From: Muscardinus avellanarius
Taxonomy: Eukaryota > Chordata > Mammalia > Rodentia > Gliridae
DNA: 64,000 bases
Assembly: GCA_963383645.1 (NCBI GenBank)
Contig: OY726569.1
Location: forward strand, 24,845,054 to 24,909,053
Direction of reading: 5' to 3'
The position numbers were made by a program, and so were the translations under genes. Below are positions 47,700 to 57,389 of this stretch, piece after piece. Below the pieces are notes generated by a model. That model saw only the letters and a program-made list of their open reading frames with translations. It did not search any database and had not been told where the DNA came from. Position 1 is the stretch's first letter. Each line of letters starts with the position of its first letter.

Positions 47700-48365
47700 A
47701 AACACTCTCGAAGAAGAACAAAGCTAGAAGATATATATTTTCTGATTTCAAACCATATAAAGCTACAATAATTGAAACAGTGTAGTACTGTTCTAAAGGC
47801 AGATATATAAACCATTGGAGTTAAATAAAAGCCGAGAGCTAAATTCTTCCATATATTGTCAAGTTATTTTTGACAAGGTTTCCACGAACATTTGGTGGAG
47901 GAAATAATAATCTTTTAACTAAATATTGTTGAAAAATAATAATTACATGAAGAAGAATAAAATTGGACCCTTACCTAACACATATACAAATATTAACTCA
48001 AAATAGATAAAAGACCTAAATATAAATCTTAATACTATAAACTTTTAGAAGAAAACCTGGGTCATAAAACCTCACAACATTGAAATTGGCAGTGATTTCT
48101 TGGATATGATTTCAATGGAACAGGCAACAAAAGGGTAAATAAACTCCCTAAAAAGTAAAAAAAAAAAAAAAATTGTATATCCAAAGACAATATAAACAGA
48201 GTTAAAAGTTACTGATAGAATGGGATAAAATATTTCTAAATGCTATAACTGAAGGTATATTAGTATTCCTACTAGAAATCCTGAAAATTAGCAACGATAG
48301 AAGCAAACAATACAATTTAGAGATAGGTAAAAGACTAACATAAATAATGAATCTCCACAGATAAC
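47700..48365 (+). mobile_element. Older L1 ORF2 fragment carried inside composite copy 1
   Basis: Contains the decayed ORF2 words 'gtagtactgttctaaaggca', 'gttatttttgacaaggtttcc' and 'acttttagaagaaaacctgg', typical of ancient L1M-type C-termini. The matching piece at about 53.53-54.19 kb in copy 2 is nearly identical. Confidence 0.8.
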
Positions 48366-48370
48366 CAATC

Positions 48371-49285
48371 TTAGTTGTCTGTTGGATGGAAAATCTTGTT
48401 TCTCTGGTTCTGGTGTGTGTTACCTATTTCTTCTTTGTAGTTAATATCTTTGAGTATTTTCTCTAGTGCTGGTTTTGAAGACATTAATTCCTTCAGTTTC
48501 TGTTTGTCGTGGAAGCTTCTTATTTCTCCATCTAATTTGATAGAAAGTTTTGCTGGGTAGGAAATTTTGGGCTGGAAGTTGTTTTCTTTCAGAGTTTGGA
48601 ATATGTTACTCCAAGCCCTTCTGGCTCTCATGACTTGGTTTGGGAAGTCTGGAGTGATTCTAATTGGTTTGCCTCTGAATGTCACTTGGCCCTTTGTTTT
48701 TGTTGCCTTTAAGATTCTCTGCTTGGCTTCCACATTGGTCATTTTGACAATTATGTGGCGTGGGGATCCTCTTCTCTGATCCTGTCTAAAGGGAGTTCTA
48801 TAACTTTCCTGGACCTGTGTATCGACCTCTTCCTCTATGTTTGGAAAATTTTCTGCTATTATTTCCTTGAAAAGATTGTTAATCCCTTTGGTTTCACCTT
48901 CTTTTCTCTCCTCTATTCCAATTATTCTTAGGTTAGCTCTCTTAAAATAGGCCCATATTTCTTCAATGTCAGATTCCTGCTCTCGGATTTTTTTTCTAAA
49001 TTAGAAACTATGCGTTCATTTTTTGAATGATCATCTTCTAGGAGCGAGATTCTATTCTCTATGTGGTCTAATCGGTTGTTTGTACTTTGAATTGAGGCCT
49101 TTACTTCATTAATTGCATCCTTTATCTCTTTTTGGCTCTCTCTGAGTTCTTTTCGAAGCACCTCTATTATTTCTAGTTATTTTCCTGATTTTATCTTCTA
49201 GAAATCTCTGAATTTCTGTTCTATCAGGTTCTGATGTTGTGGGGTTGTGGGCATTCATTGCTCCATTGTTATTCCTCTTTCCCAT
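48371..49285 (-). pseudogene. ORF1 of composite LINE copy 1, broken
   Basis: About 305 codons in length. The ATG at 49285 is read by alignment to copy 2 (MGKRNNNGAMNAHN). A 2-base loss near 49178 shifts the frame, and another shift lies near 48.99 kb. The coiled-coil part is at 48928-49161 (ENRISLLEDDHSK). The C-terminal 123 codons (48371-48742) are intact, with MTNVEAKQRILKA, PNQVMRARRAW and NNFQPKISYPAKLS. The stop comes about 10 bases before the reversed older L1 piece. Confidence 0.85.
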
Positions 49286-49312
49286 GATTTCGCAAGTTTG
49301 TGCCTTGTCTGG

Positions 49313-50243
49313 GACTTCCAGGAAGATGGTGATGGAGCAAAACGGGGCTTACGAGCCCCACTAACAACCAGTCTCTATTACCACAAAATCAGCGCCTTTC
49401 ATAGCCAGAAAACACCATCAGCAGAGAAACAAAAAATGTAATTTTAAGGGACAGAGAAAAAGAGGGCTGGAAAAACGAGACACCAGAAACCAGACCGCAG
49501 AGCTGCAGCCGGAGCCGTGGCGTGAAGCGCAGGCTCCATTTTGCCCTGCAGCACCAGGCTCCAGAGAGGAAGGGAACTCATAACGGGGCTCAGAAAGCAG
49601 AGAGGAGATACACCGGCCTCACCCCCGAAAACATGACAGCAACGCCTTACTGCTGGCGGTAGCGGCAAGTTCACCGGACGGCACCAGACCAACTCACTCA
49701 GCAGCCCACCAAGCTCCAGAGAAGAGCGGCGGACAGAGAGCCAAGGTGAGCCGCTGCGGATCAGCCGGGCGGGATTCGGCAGATTTCTCGGCGCACGGAG
49801 CATCTAAAGCTCCCAGGGGCTGGGCTCAGCGCACCCTGCAGGGACTCAGAGTGGAGTTCAAAAACAGAAAAGAAATATGCCAGCCTCATGGCCGAGGGTG
49901 CGGCAGCAGCGCCATATTGCTACCGGCGGCAGCAGTGAATTCACCGAGTCCACTACAGCTCCATCTGTGCACTCAACAGTGAGTCAAATTGGGGCCCCTA
50001 GAGAAATCCCAGTACTGTACTCCCAGGGACTTGACCCAGTGGGGGAGTGGTGGTGGCAGAGATATTACACCATAGGAGAATGCCCAACCTGGCACCCCCC
50101 CATGGTCTAAAGCAGCCTCGACTGACTCCCAGGGTCTGAGACTCTGTGATACAACCCAGTAAAGGAGTAGTGGGAACTGAGATACCATAGACTCGAGATC
50201 CACAGCACCTTAAGTGAAGTCATAGTGACCCAGGGAAGAACCC
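49313..50243 (+). promoter_or_regulatory. Inverted 5' UTR of composite copy 1, with two tandem monomer-like units
   Basis: Begins GACTTCCAGGAAGATGG, the same 5' terminus seen in copy 2 on the opposite strand. GC- and CpG-rich from about 49.48 to 49.97 kb. Two similar units about 265-270 bp apart each contain an aga(g/a)atatgccagcctca-like word and a GGC(G/A)GCAG-like word, suggesting a tandem-monomer promoter. Confidence 0.75.
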
Positions 50244-50258
50244 AGTAATTTGATTTTT
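50244..50258. repeat. Target-site duplication of composite LINE copy 1 (right)
   Basis: AGTAATTTGATTTTT, identical to 47281-47295. Confidence 0.92.
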
Positions 50259-51560
50259 GACAAAGGAGTCAGAAACATACACTAGAAAAAAGCCTCTTTA
50301 ACAAATGGTGTTGGCAAAACTGGTCATCTATATGCAGAAAAATAAAAATAAATTGCACTTTCTAACCTGCATAAGAGTCAATTCAAGATGGATCAAAGAT
50401 TAGATCATAGACTTTGCAGTTACTTGAAAAGGGCATAGGAGCAACACTCCAAAATACAGGCATGGGTAAAAACTTTCTCAACAAAACCTTAAGGGCACAA
50501 GAAATTTTAAAAAGGATTTATATGTAGGATTGTATTGAACTGAAGAGCTTCTGTAGAGGAAAGAAATCTATTAAAAACTCAGCAGAGTGAGAAAAGATCT
50601 TTGCCAGCTATTCCTTTGATAGAGAACTAACATCTAGAATATACAAAGAACTCAAGAAACTCATTGCCAAAACAAAAACAACCAATAAAAATATGGGCAT
50701 ATGAACTAAATAGACACTTCACAAAACAATCAATATAGATGGCCAATAAATGTAAGAAAAAATGTTCTACATCTTTAGTAATCAAAGAGATGAAAATCAA
50801 AACTACCCCTAACCTCAATTAGAATAGCAAACATTAAAAATACAAACAATAGCAAATGCTGGTGAGGGTATGGAGAATTGAGAACTCTAATACACTGTTG
50901 GTGGGATTGAAAATTAGTAAAATCACTTTAGAAAACAGTGTGAAGGAGTCTCAAAATAATGGGAATGAACCTACCATATGATCCAGCAATATCACTTCTG
51001 AGTATCTACTCAAAAGAATTCAAACCACACTACCACAACAGTACATGCATATCTATGTTTATAGCTGCACAATTTATAATTGCCAAATTATGGAACAAGC
51101 TGAGATTCCCATCAACAAATGAATGGATTACAATATTATGGAATATATATACAATGAAATTATATTTGCCCATAAAGAATGTGATTACATTATGCTAAAT
51201 GAGATTAGTCTTAAAAAATGAAGAGTCAGATGTTATCCCTCATATGCAGAAGCCAGGGAGAAACTGGGACACAGGAGTAAATTCAGACAAAGGAGAAACC
51301 TTAGTGGAGTGAATAAGGGGACCAAACTGATGAAGATGGGGGGGGATTGAAGACTTGAAGAGGGAAGCACCTCGATGGGCATGGTGTGCACACACAAACA
51401 CGTCAAAGCCGATCACTGTGCACAGCATAGTATGGTGGGGAGGGAGAGAGCACAGGAAGGGACACAAGGGAGGGCTCAGCGAGTGTTGTGTTGTATGTAT
51501 CCCTCTATTGCCCTGAACTTCATCAAGATGTATAATTAAAATGCACCAACAAAAAAGAAA
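50259..51560 (+). mobile_element. Old L1, right half of interrupted element
   Basis: Resumes at 'gacaaaggagtcagaaacat' and runs through the ORF2 C-terminus (coding like GMNLPYDPAISLLSIYSK at 50959 onward) to a 3' UTR ending 'atgcaccaacaaaaaag'. Confidence 0.85.
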
Positions 51561-51639
51561 AATGGGCAACAGCATCAAATAAAATATACATATTAAGTCA
51601 GGCACTGTACAAAATTCTTCAGATGAGTGATTTATATAA

Positions 51640-51690
51640 TTTTCAGTATAATTTATATAATTCAGTATAATTTATATAATTTTCAGTGAA
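51640..51690. repeat. Short tandem repeat, about 20-bp unit
   Basis: Three imperfect copies of 'atttatataattttcagta'. Confidence 0.8.
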
Positions 51691-51719
51691 ACAGGATGCC
51701 ATATTTTTAAAACTGAGCA

Positions 51720-52510
51720 ACAGATATAAATATGCATTTATCAAAAGAAAACATACAAATGTCATATATATACATATATATGAAAAATTCTCAAAATTAG
51801 TAATCACAAATCAAATCAAGACAACTTTGAGATATACCAATCCAGTTAGAATGGCTACTATCAAAAGCAATAAAGATGCTGGGCGTGGTGGTGCATGCTT
51901 GTAATCCCAGCGCTTTCAAGGCTGAGACAGGAGGATTGCACAGGTTCGAAGCCAGCCTCAGCTACTGAGTGAGTCTTTCAGCAACTTAGTGAGACACTGT
52001 TTCCAAACAAAAGAATATAACATAGGTCTGGGAGTATATCCCAGAGGTAGAAAGCCTCTGGGTTCCACCCCCAGTACCACCAGAAAAATAAATAAATTAA
52101 CACTAAAGATAGCACATGCTGGTGAGATGTGTAGAAAGGGACCCATGCATGATATTCATGGGAAAGTAAATTAGTATAGCACTTTGGAAATCAGTGTGAA
52201 GATTCCCCAAAAAAGCTAAAAAAACAACTACCATATTATCCAACAATCTCCCCATGGGCATGTATCCAAAGGGAAAGAAATCAGCATGTTGAAGAGACAC
52301 ATGCAGCTTCAGTATTATTCACAGTAGTGGAGAAATAGAAATGACTGAAGTGTCTATTAGCCAATTGATAGTGAAAGAAAATGTGGTATATATACACAAG
52401 TATAATGAAGATGAAATCCTGTCATTTCTGACAACATGAATGGACCTGGAGAACACTATGTTAAGTCAAATAAGCCAGACACAGAAAGACAAATACTGCA
52501 TAGTCTTGTT
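51720..52510 (+). mobile_element. Ancient L1 ORF2 C-terminal fragment, split by a SINE
   Basis: Diverged sense ORF2: 'cttgtaatcacaaatcaaat'-type sequence and 'ccagttagaatggctacta' before the SINE; 'gcacatgctggtgagatgtg' and 'atgaatggacctggagaac' after it. Confidence 0.7.
51877..52090 (+). mobile_element. 7SL-tRNA SINE, intermediate subtype
   Basis: Head 'gctgggcgtggtggtgcatg', long middle with 'cagctactgagtgagtc', then 'ctgtttccaaac' and tail 'tatcccagaggtagaaagcc'. Inserted in old L1. Confidence 0.92.
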
Positions 52511-52524
52511 TGTAGGGGGTGGGG

Positions 52525-52730
52525 TGGGAGTATTGTGATTGAATGCAGGGGCATTCTTCCTCTGAGCTACATCCACCAGCCCTTTCTAAAAATTTTGTTT
52601 TTATTTGAAACAGAATCTTGCTTGGGTGCTGAAAGTCTCACTGCGCTGCTGAGGCTGTCCTCAAACCTACAATCCTCTTTCTCAACCTCCAAGTACTGGG
52701 ATTACAAGCATGAGCCCCCGTGCAGGCTCA
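52525..52730 (-). mobile_element. 7SL-tRNA SINE, antisense
   Basis: 'tgattgaatgcaggggcatt', 'gctgaggctgtcctcaaacc', and 'agtactgggattacaagcat'. Confidence 0.88.
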
Positions 52731-52734
52731 AAGG

Positions 52735-53075
52735 CACTTTTAAAATGGCAGCGGTGTAGTAGGTAGAAGGAGCAGAGGAAATGAATGGAAACAGAAGGAT
52801 TTGGTACAAGGGATTGAACCCAAAGATTCTATGCTCTCTAACCACCACCCCCCAAGGCATCATTATGTTTCTGAAGCAAAAATGACAATATTTTGTTTGT
52901 GCATTATGTATCTCTGTTAGCAACCGAGAGGGAAGTATAGAAAGAAAGGACGAGAGAGTGGACCATTCTTTTCTTTTTATCTTCATTACCGGCTCTGAAC
53001 CTCACCATCCCCTGACCTTGCATCCTGGCATTCAAAACATCTCAGCTTCCAGGAGGTGACAATCTTCAAGGCATT
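52735..53075. other. Unique sequence
   Basis: No feature recognised. Confidence 0.4.
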
Positions 53076-53077
53076 CT

Positions 53078-53094
53078 TCTCTTCTGTATTTTTA
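53078..53094. repeat. Target-site duplication of composite LINE copy 2 (left)
   Basis: TCTCTTCTGTATTTTTA, identical to 56126-56142. Confidence 0.93.
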
Positions 53095-53529
53095 TTTATT
53101 TTTATTTTTTTAGCACTTTATTTTTTTAATTTTTTAAATTTTTTATTGGTGCACTGTATTCATACATCATAGTGGGATACAAAAAAACTTTTGTAGACAT
53201 ACATGCACCCATCGCCCAGTCAGCTCCCACCCGATCCCCACCCCATTCCCTCCCCATCCCTCCTTCCCATGCTTGGCTTAGTGATTGACATCTAGTATTA
53301 TAGCAATGTACCCAAAATTAAAAATGATAATCTCACATAACAGTTTCATTTGTCTGATACCAAGCTTTTGATAACTTAAAGATATCATTTCAATATTTCT
53401 TTTTGCTTTCTTTATTACCAGAGAATATTTTTTTCTTTTTTTTAGGTGAAACTATCATATATTTATATATTTACTTTTCAGAAAAAAATCTATCTTAATA
53501 TGGAATATGGACTCTAGATACCCAAAACG

Positions 53530-54195
53530 ATCTCAAAAAAGAACAAAGCTAGAAGATGTATATTTTCTGATTTCAAACCATATAAAGCTACAATAATTGA
53601 AACAGTGTAGTACTGTTCTAAAGGCAGATATATAAACCATTGGAGTTAAATAAAAGCCGAGAGCTAAATTCTTCCATATATTGTCAAGTTATTTTTGACA
53701 AGGTTTCCACAAACATTTGGTGGAGGAAATAATAATCTTTTAACTAAATATTGTTGAAAAATAATAATTACATGAAGAAGAATAAAATTGGACCCTTACC
53801 TAACACATATACAAATATTAACTCAAAATAGATAAAAGACCTAAATATAAATCTTAATACTATAAACCTTTAGAAGAAAATCTGGATCATAAAACCTCAC
53901 AACATTGAAATTGGCAGTGATTTCTTGGATATGATTTCAATGGCACAGGCAACAGAAGGGTATACAAACTCCCTAAAAAATAAAAAAAATATTGTATATC
54001 CAAAGACAATGTAAACAGAGTTAAAAGTTACTGATAGAATGGGATAAAATATTTCTAAATGCTATATCTGAAGGTATATTAGTATTCCAACTAGAAATCC
54101 TAAAAATTAGCAACAATAAAAGCAAACAATACAATTTAGAGATAGGTATAAGACTAACATAAATAATGAATCTCCACAGATAACTCATCTTAGTT
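53530..54195 (+). mobile_element. Older L1 ORF2 fragment carried inside composite copy 2
   Basis: Nearly identical to about 47.70-48.36 kb. It differs by scattered substitutions such as 'ccacaaac' for 'ccacgaac'. Confidence 0.8.
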
Positions 54196-54247
54196 AGGTA
54201 TAAGACTAACATAAATAATGAATCTCCACAGATAACTCATCTTAGTT
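54144..54247. repeat. 52-bp tandem duplication
   Basis: The segment from 54144 is repeated exactly from 54196. Copy 1 has only one unit, so it arose in copy 2 or its close source. Confidence 0.93.
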
Positions 54248-55157
54248 GTCTGTTGGATGGAAACTCTTGTTTCTCTGGTTCTGGTGTGTTACCTATTTCT
54301 TCTTTGTAGTTAATATCTTTGAGTATTTTCTCTAGAGCTGGTTTTGAAGACATTAATTCCTTCAGTTTCTGTTTGTCGTGGAAGCTTCTTATTTCTCCAT
54401 CTAATTTGATAGAAAGTTTTGCTGGGTAGGAAATTTTGGGCTGGAAGTTGTTTTCTTTCAGAGTTTGGAATATGTTACTCCAAGCCCTTCTGGCTCTCAT
54501 GACTTGGTTTGGGAAGTCTGGAGTGATTCTAATTGGTTTGCCTCTGAATGTCACTTGGCCCTTTGTTTTTGTTGCCTTTAAGATTCTCTGCTTGGCTTCC
54601 ACATTGGTCATTTTGACAATTATGTGGCGTGGGGATCCTCTTCTCTGATCCTGTCTAAAGGGAGTTCGATAAGTTTCCTGGACCTATGTATTGACCTCTT
54701 GCTCTATGTTTGGAAAAATTTCTGATATTACTTCCTTGAAGAGATTGTTGATCCCTTTGGTTTCACCTTCTTTTCTCTCCTCTATTCCAATTATTCTTAG
54801 GTTAGCTATCTTAAAATGGGCCCATATTTCTTCAATGTCAGATTCCTGCTGTCAGATATTTTTTTCTAGATTACAAACTATGTGTTCATTTTTGAATTGA
54901 TCATCTTCTAAGAGTGAGATTCTATTCTCCATGTGGTCTAATCAGTTGTTTGTACTTTGAATTGAGGCCTTTACTTTATTAATTGCATCCTTTATCTCTT
55001 TTTGGGTCTGTCTGAATTCTTTTCGAAACACCTCTATTATTTCTACAGTTATTTTCCTGATTTGATCTTCTAGAAATCTCTGAACTTCTGTTTTATCAGG
55101 TTCTGATGTTGTGGGGTTGTGGGCATTCATTGCTCCATTGTTATTCCTCTTTCCCAT
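54237..55157 (-). pseudogene. ORF1 of composite LINE copy 2, broken
   Basis: About 307 codons. The N-terminal 71 codons are open from the ATG at 55157 (MGKRNNNGAMNAHNPTTSEP, then a Lys/Glu-rich coiled coil). They end at a TGA where copy 1 has CGA, a CpG-type transition. The C-terminal 124 codons (54237-54611) are open and match copy 1 (VTFRGKPIRITPDFPNQVM, SYPAKLSIKLDGEIRSF). The middle has further breaks. Confidence 0.87.
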
Positions 55158-56125
55158 GATTTCAGAAGTTTGTGCCTTCTCTGGGTTCTTCCCTTGCGTA
55201 ACTACGACTTCACTTAATGTGCTCTGGATCTTGAGTCTGTGGTATCTCAGACCCCACTACTCCTTTACTGGGTTGTATCGCAGAGTCTCAGAACCAGGGA
55301 GTCAATGGAGGCTGCTTTAGACTATGGGGGGGTGCCAGGTTGGGCATTCTCCTATGGTGTGATATCTCTGCCACTGCCACTCCCCCACTGGGTCAAGTCC
55401 CTGGGAGTCAGTACTGGGATTTCTCCTCTGAGGCCTGCAATTTGACTCACTGTTGTTGAGTACGCAGATGGAGCTGTAGTGGACTCGGTGAATTCGCTGC
55501 TGCTGCCGCCGGTGGCAATATGGCGCCGCTGCCATGCCCTCGGCCATGAGGCTGGCGTATTTCTTCTCTGGTTTTGAGCTCCGCTCTGAGTCCCTGCAGC
55601 GTGTGCTGAGTCCAGCCACTGGGAGCTTTAGATGCTCCCTGCACCAAAAAATCTGCCGAATCCCGCCCAGCTGTTCCGCAGCAGCTCACCTCGGCTCGTT
55701 GTCCGCCGCTCCTCTCTGGAGCCTGGTGGGCTGTTGAGTGCGTTGGTCTGGTGCTGTCCGGTGAACTCGCCACTGCTGCCGGCAGTAAGGCGCTGCTGCC
55801 GTGTCCTCGGGTGTGAGACTGGCGTATCTCCTCTGTGGCTCCGAGCTCCATTCTGAGTCCCCCTCCTCTCTGGGGCTGGTGCTGCAAAGGAAGATGGCAT
55901 CTGCCACTCCGCGCCGCTGCTCCAGCCGCAGCACTGCAGTCTGATTTCTTTCTGGTGTCCCATTTTGCCAGCCCTCTTTTTCTCTGTCACTTGTAGTTAC
56001 ATTTTTTTGTTTCTCTGGTGATGGTGTTTTCTGGCTATGAAAGGTGCTGATTTTGTGGTAATAGAGATTGGTTATTAGTGGGGCTCTTAAGCCCATTTTT
56101 CTCAGTCACCATCTTCCCGGAAGTC
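55158..56125 (-). promoter_or_regulatory. 5' UTR / promoter of composite LINE copy 2
   Basis: GC- and CpG-rich over about 55.45-55.95 kb, containing the same two diverged 265-270 bp units as copy 1. Open frames on both strands here reflect base composition. They are not conserved between copies. Confidence 0.75.
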
Positions 56126-56142
56126 TCTCTTCTGTATTTTTA
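56126..56142. repeat. Target-site duplication of composite LINE copy 2 (right)
   Basis: TCTCTTCTGTATTTTTA, identical to 53078-53094. Confidence 0.93.
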
Positions 56143-56144
56143 AA

Positions 56145-56845
56145 GAGCCTTCCTAAACTCACCAAACCATTACCATTCCTTCAGCTTCTCTCTTCCAAGC
56201 CTTTGTAAAAATCTTGCCTGCTAATCTAACTTCTGTCCTGTCTTCTTTGTTCTATTGCAGGCTCATTTTGTTCTTGTTTTTTATGTCATTATACTTAGAT
56301 TTTAAGAGAGAAAAGGAAAATGAATGTAGTTTGCCATTTGAAATATAATTTCAGTGTGTTTCCTCTTTATCTTCAAAAATCAAATGTTATAAAAAAATCA
56401 AATAATCTTCTGGTAAAGGAAAAGTAACGTGAAAAATAAGTATAAGGAAATGAAAAAGTGTTAATGATGATTATATGCAAAAGGGCTGAAGCATAGAGAA
56501 ACCAGGTAAGAGTTCCAAATCCCACCCACCAGCTACTGTTAACATTGTATTGTCCACCTCCAGCTGCAAAGGAGAAACAAGACATGCAAAATGTTTCCCA
56601 GAACTATGATAATTATTGCCAAGTCTCTATAACTAAGGGAATAAAAGGAATAATGGATACTGGAGGGACAAGTACCTACTGTGCAGCCACCACTGTGCAA
56701 TATAGAGAGAGTAGAAAACAAGAAATGCATTATTTGTGACATATGTTGTGGAAATACGTAAAATCACTAAAACCAAAACAAAAAGAAATGTGTCTGATAA
56801 TATTAAGTTGACAGAGGCTTTTTTAAGGCATATGGAAAATATGGG
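56145..56845. other. Unique sequence
   Basis: No gene recognised. A 64-codon open frame at 56545-56739 contains a DTGG word but no other protease feature. Confidence 0.4.
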
Positions 56846-56847
56846 AT

Positions 56848-57265
56848 GGAATCTGGGTGTGGTGGGACATGCTTGTAATCCAGTACTTGGAAGACGGAGA
56901 CAGGAGGATTGCAGGTTCTTGGCCAACCTCAGGTACTTAGTGAGGTCCTCTGCAACTTAGTGAGATGCTGTTTCAAAAAATAAAGAATAAGCCGGTCGTG
57001 GTGGTGCACGCTTGTAATCCCCGCGCTTGGGAGGCAGAGACAGGAGGATCGCACAGATTCGAAGCCAGCCACGCTGGCTTAAGAGACTCTGTTTCCAAAT
57101 AAAAATAGTATAAAATAGGTCTGGGAGTATAGCCCGGAGGTAGAAGGGCTTCCAGAAACCCCAGTACCACCAAAAATAAAAAATAAAAAAATAAAGAATA
57201 AAAAAATAGTGCTGGGGTGTAGCTCAGAGGTAGAACATCCTTGGGTTCAATTCCCACCACGGCAA
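56848..57265 (+). mobile_element. 7SL-tRNA SINE, long-head subtype, split by another SINE
   Basis: The head (56848-56974) and tRNA-like tail (57202-57262, 'gctggggtgtagctcagagg') are separated by a second SINE at 56991-57185. Confidence 0.92.
56991..57185 (+). mobile_element. 7SL-tRNA SINE, short-head hairpin subtype, nested
   Basis: Head 'gccggtcgtggtggtgcacg', hairpin 'agccagccacgctggct', tail 'gtatagcccggaggtagaag' and 'ccagaaaccccagtaccacc'. Flanked by a perfect 16-bp duplication, AAAAAATAAAGAATAA, at 56975-56990 and 57186-57201. High conservation suggests recent activity. Confidence 0.95.
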
Positions 57266-57274
57266 AAAATGAAC

Positions 57275-57277
57275 AAA

Positions 57278-57343
<66 letters not shown>

Positions 57344-57345
57344 GA

Positions 57346-57387
<42 letters not shown>
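57275..57387. repeat. Compound (TA)n-(TG)n microsatellite
   Basis: About 70 bp of alternating TA followed by about 18 TG units, at the 3' end of a SINE. Confidence 0.96.

Positions 57388-57389
<2 letters not shown>

Larger units (their letters stand above)
47296..50243 (-). mobile_element. Composite ORF1-only LINE, copy 1 (5' UTR inverted)
   Basis: Parts in plus-strand order: L1 3' UTR end in antisense (47296-about 47460, 'tttttattggtgcaatg'); about 250 bp unassigned; a sense fragment of a much older L1 ORF2 (about 47.70-48.36 kb), which is reversed relative to the element; ORF1 in antisense (48371-49285); and the 5' UTR in sense orientation (49313-50243), inverted by twin priming. ORF2 is absent. 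The element is flanked by a 15-bp target-site duplication inside an older L1. Copy 2 (53095-56125) has the same part order. Confidence 0.88.
53095..56125 (-). mobile_element. Composite ORF1-only LINE, copy 2 (full length, uniform orientation)
   Basis: Read on the minus strand: complete 5' UTR (56125-55158, starting GACTTCCGGGAAGATGG), ORF1 (55157-54237), a reversed fragment of a much older L1 ORF2 (about 54.19-53.53 kb), about 240 bp unassigned, an L1 3' UTR end (about 53.29-53.14 kb) and an A-rich tail (53095-53140). ORF2 is missing. A perfect 17-bp target-site duplication flanks it, different in sequence from that of copy 1. Same part order as copy 1 except for the latter's inverted 5' UTR. 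Confidence 0.9.

Noticed and set aside
55447..55990. Overlapping open frames of 100-146 codons in the composite LINE 5' UTR
   Set aside because: They are present on both strands, GC-driven, and not kept between the two copies.
47296..56125. The two similar 3-kb blocks as a simple segmental duplication
   Set aside because: The similarity stops exactly at target-site duplications that differ between the copies, and flanking DNA is unrelated. Independent retrotransposition explains this better.
56545..56739. Possible retroviral protease remnant (DTGG word in a 64-codon frame)
   Set aside because: One short motif only. No flanking retroviral gene or LTR seen.
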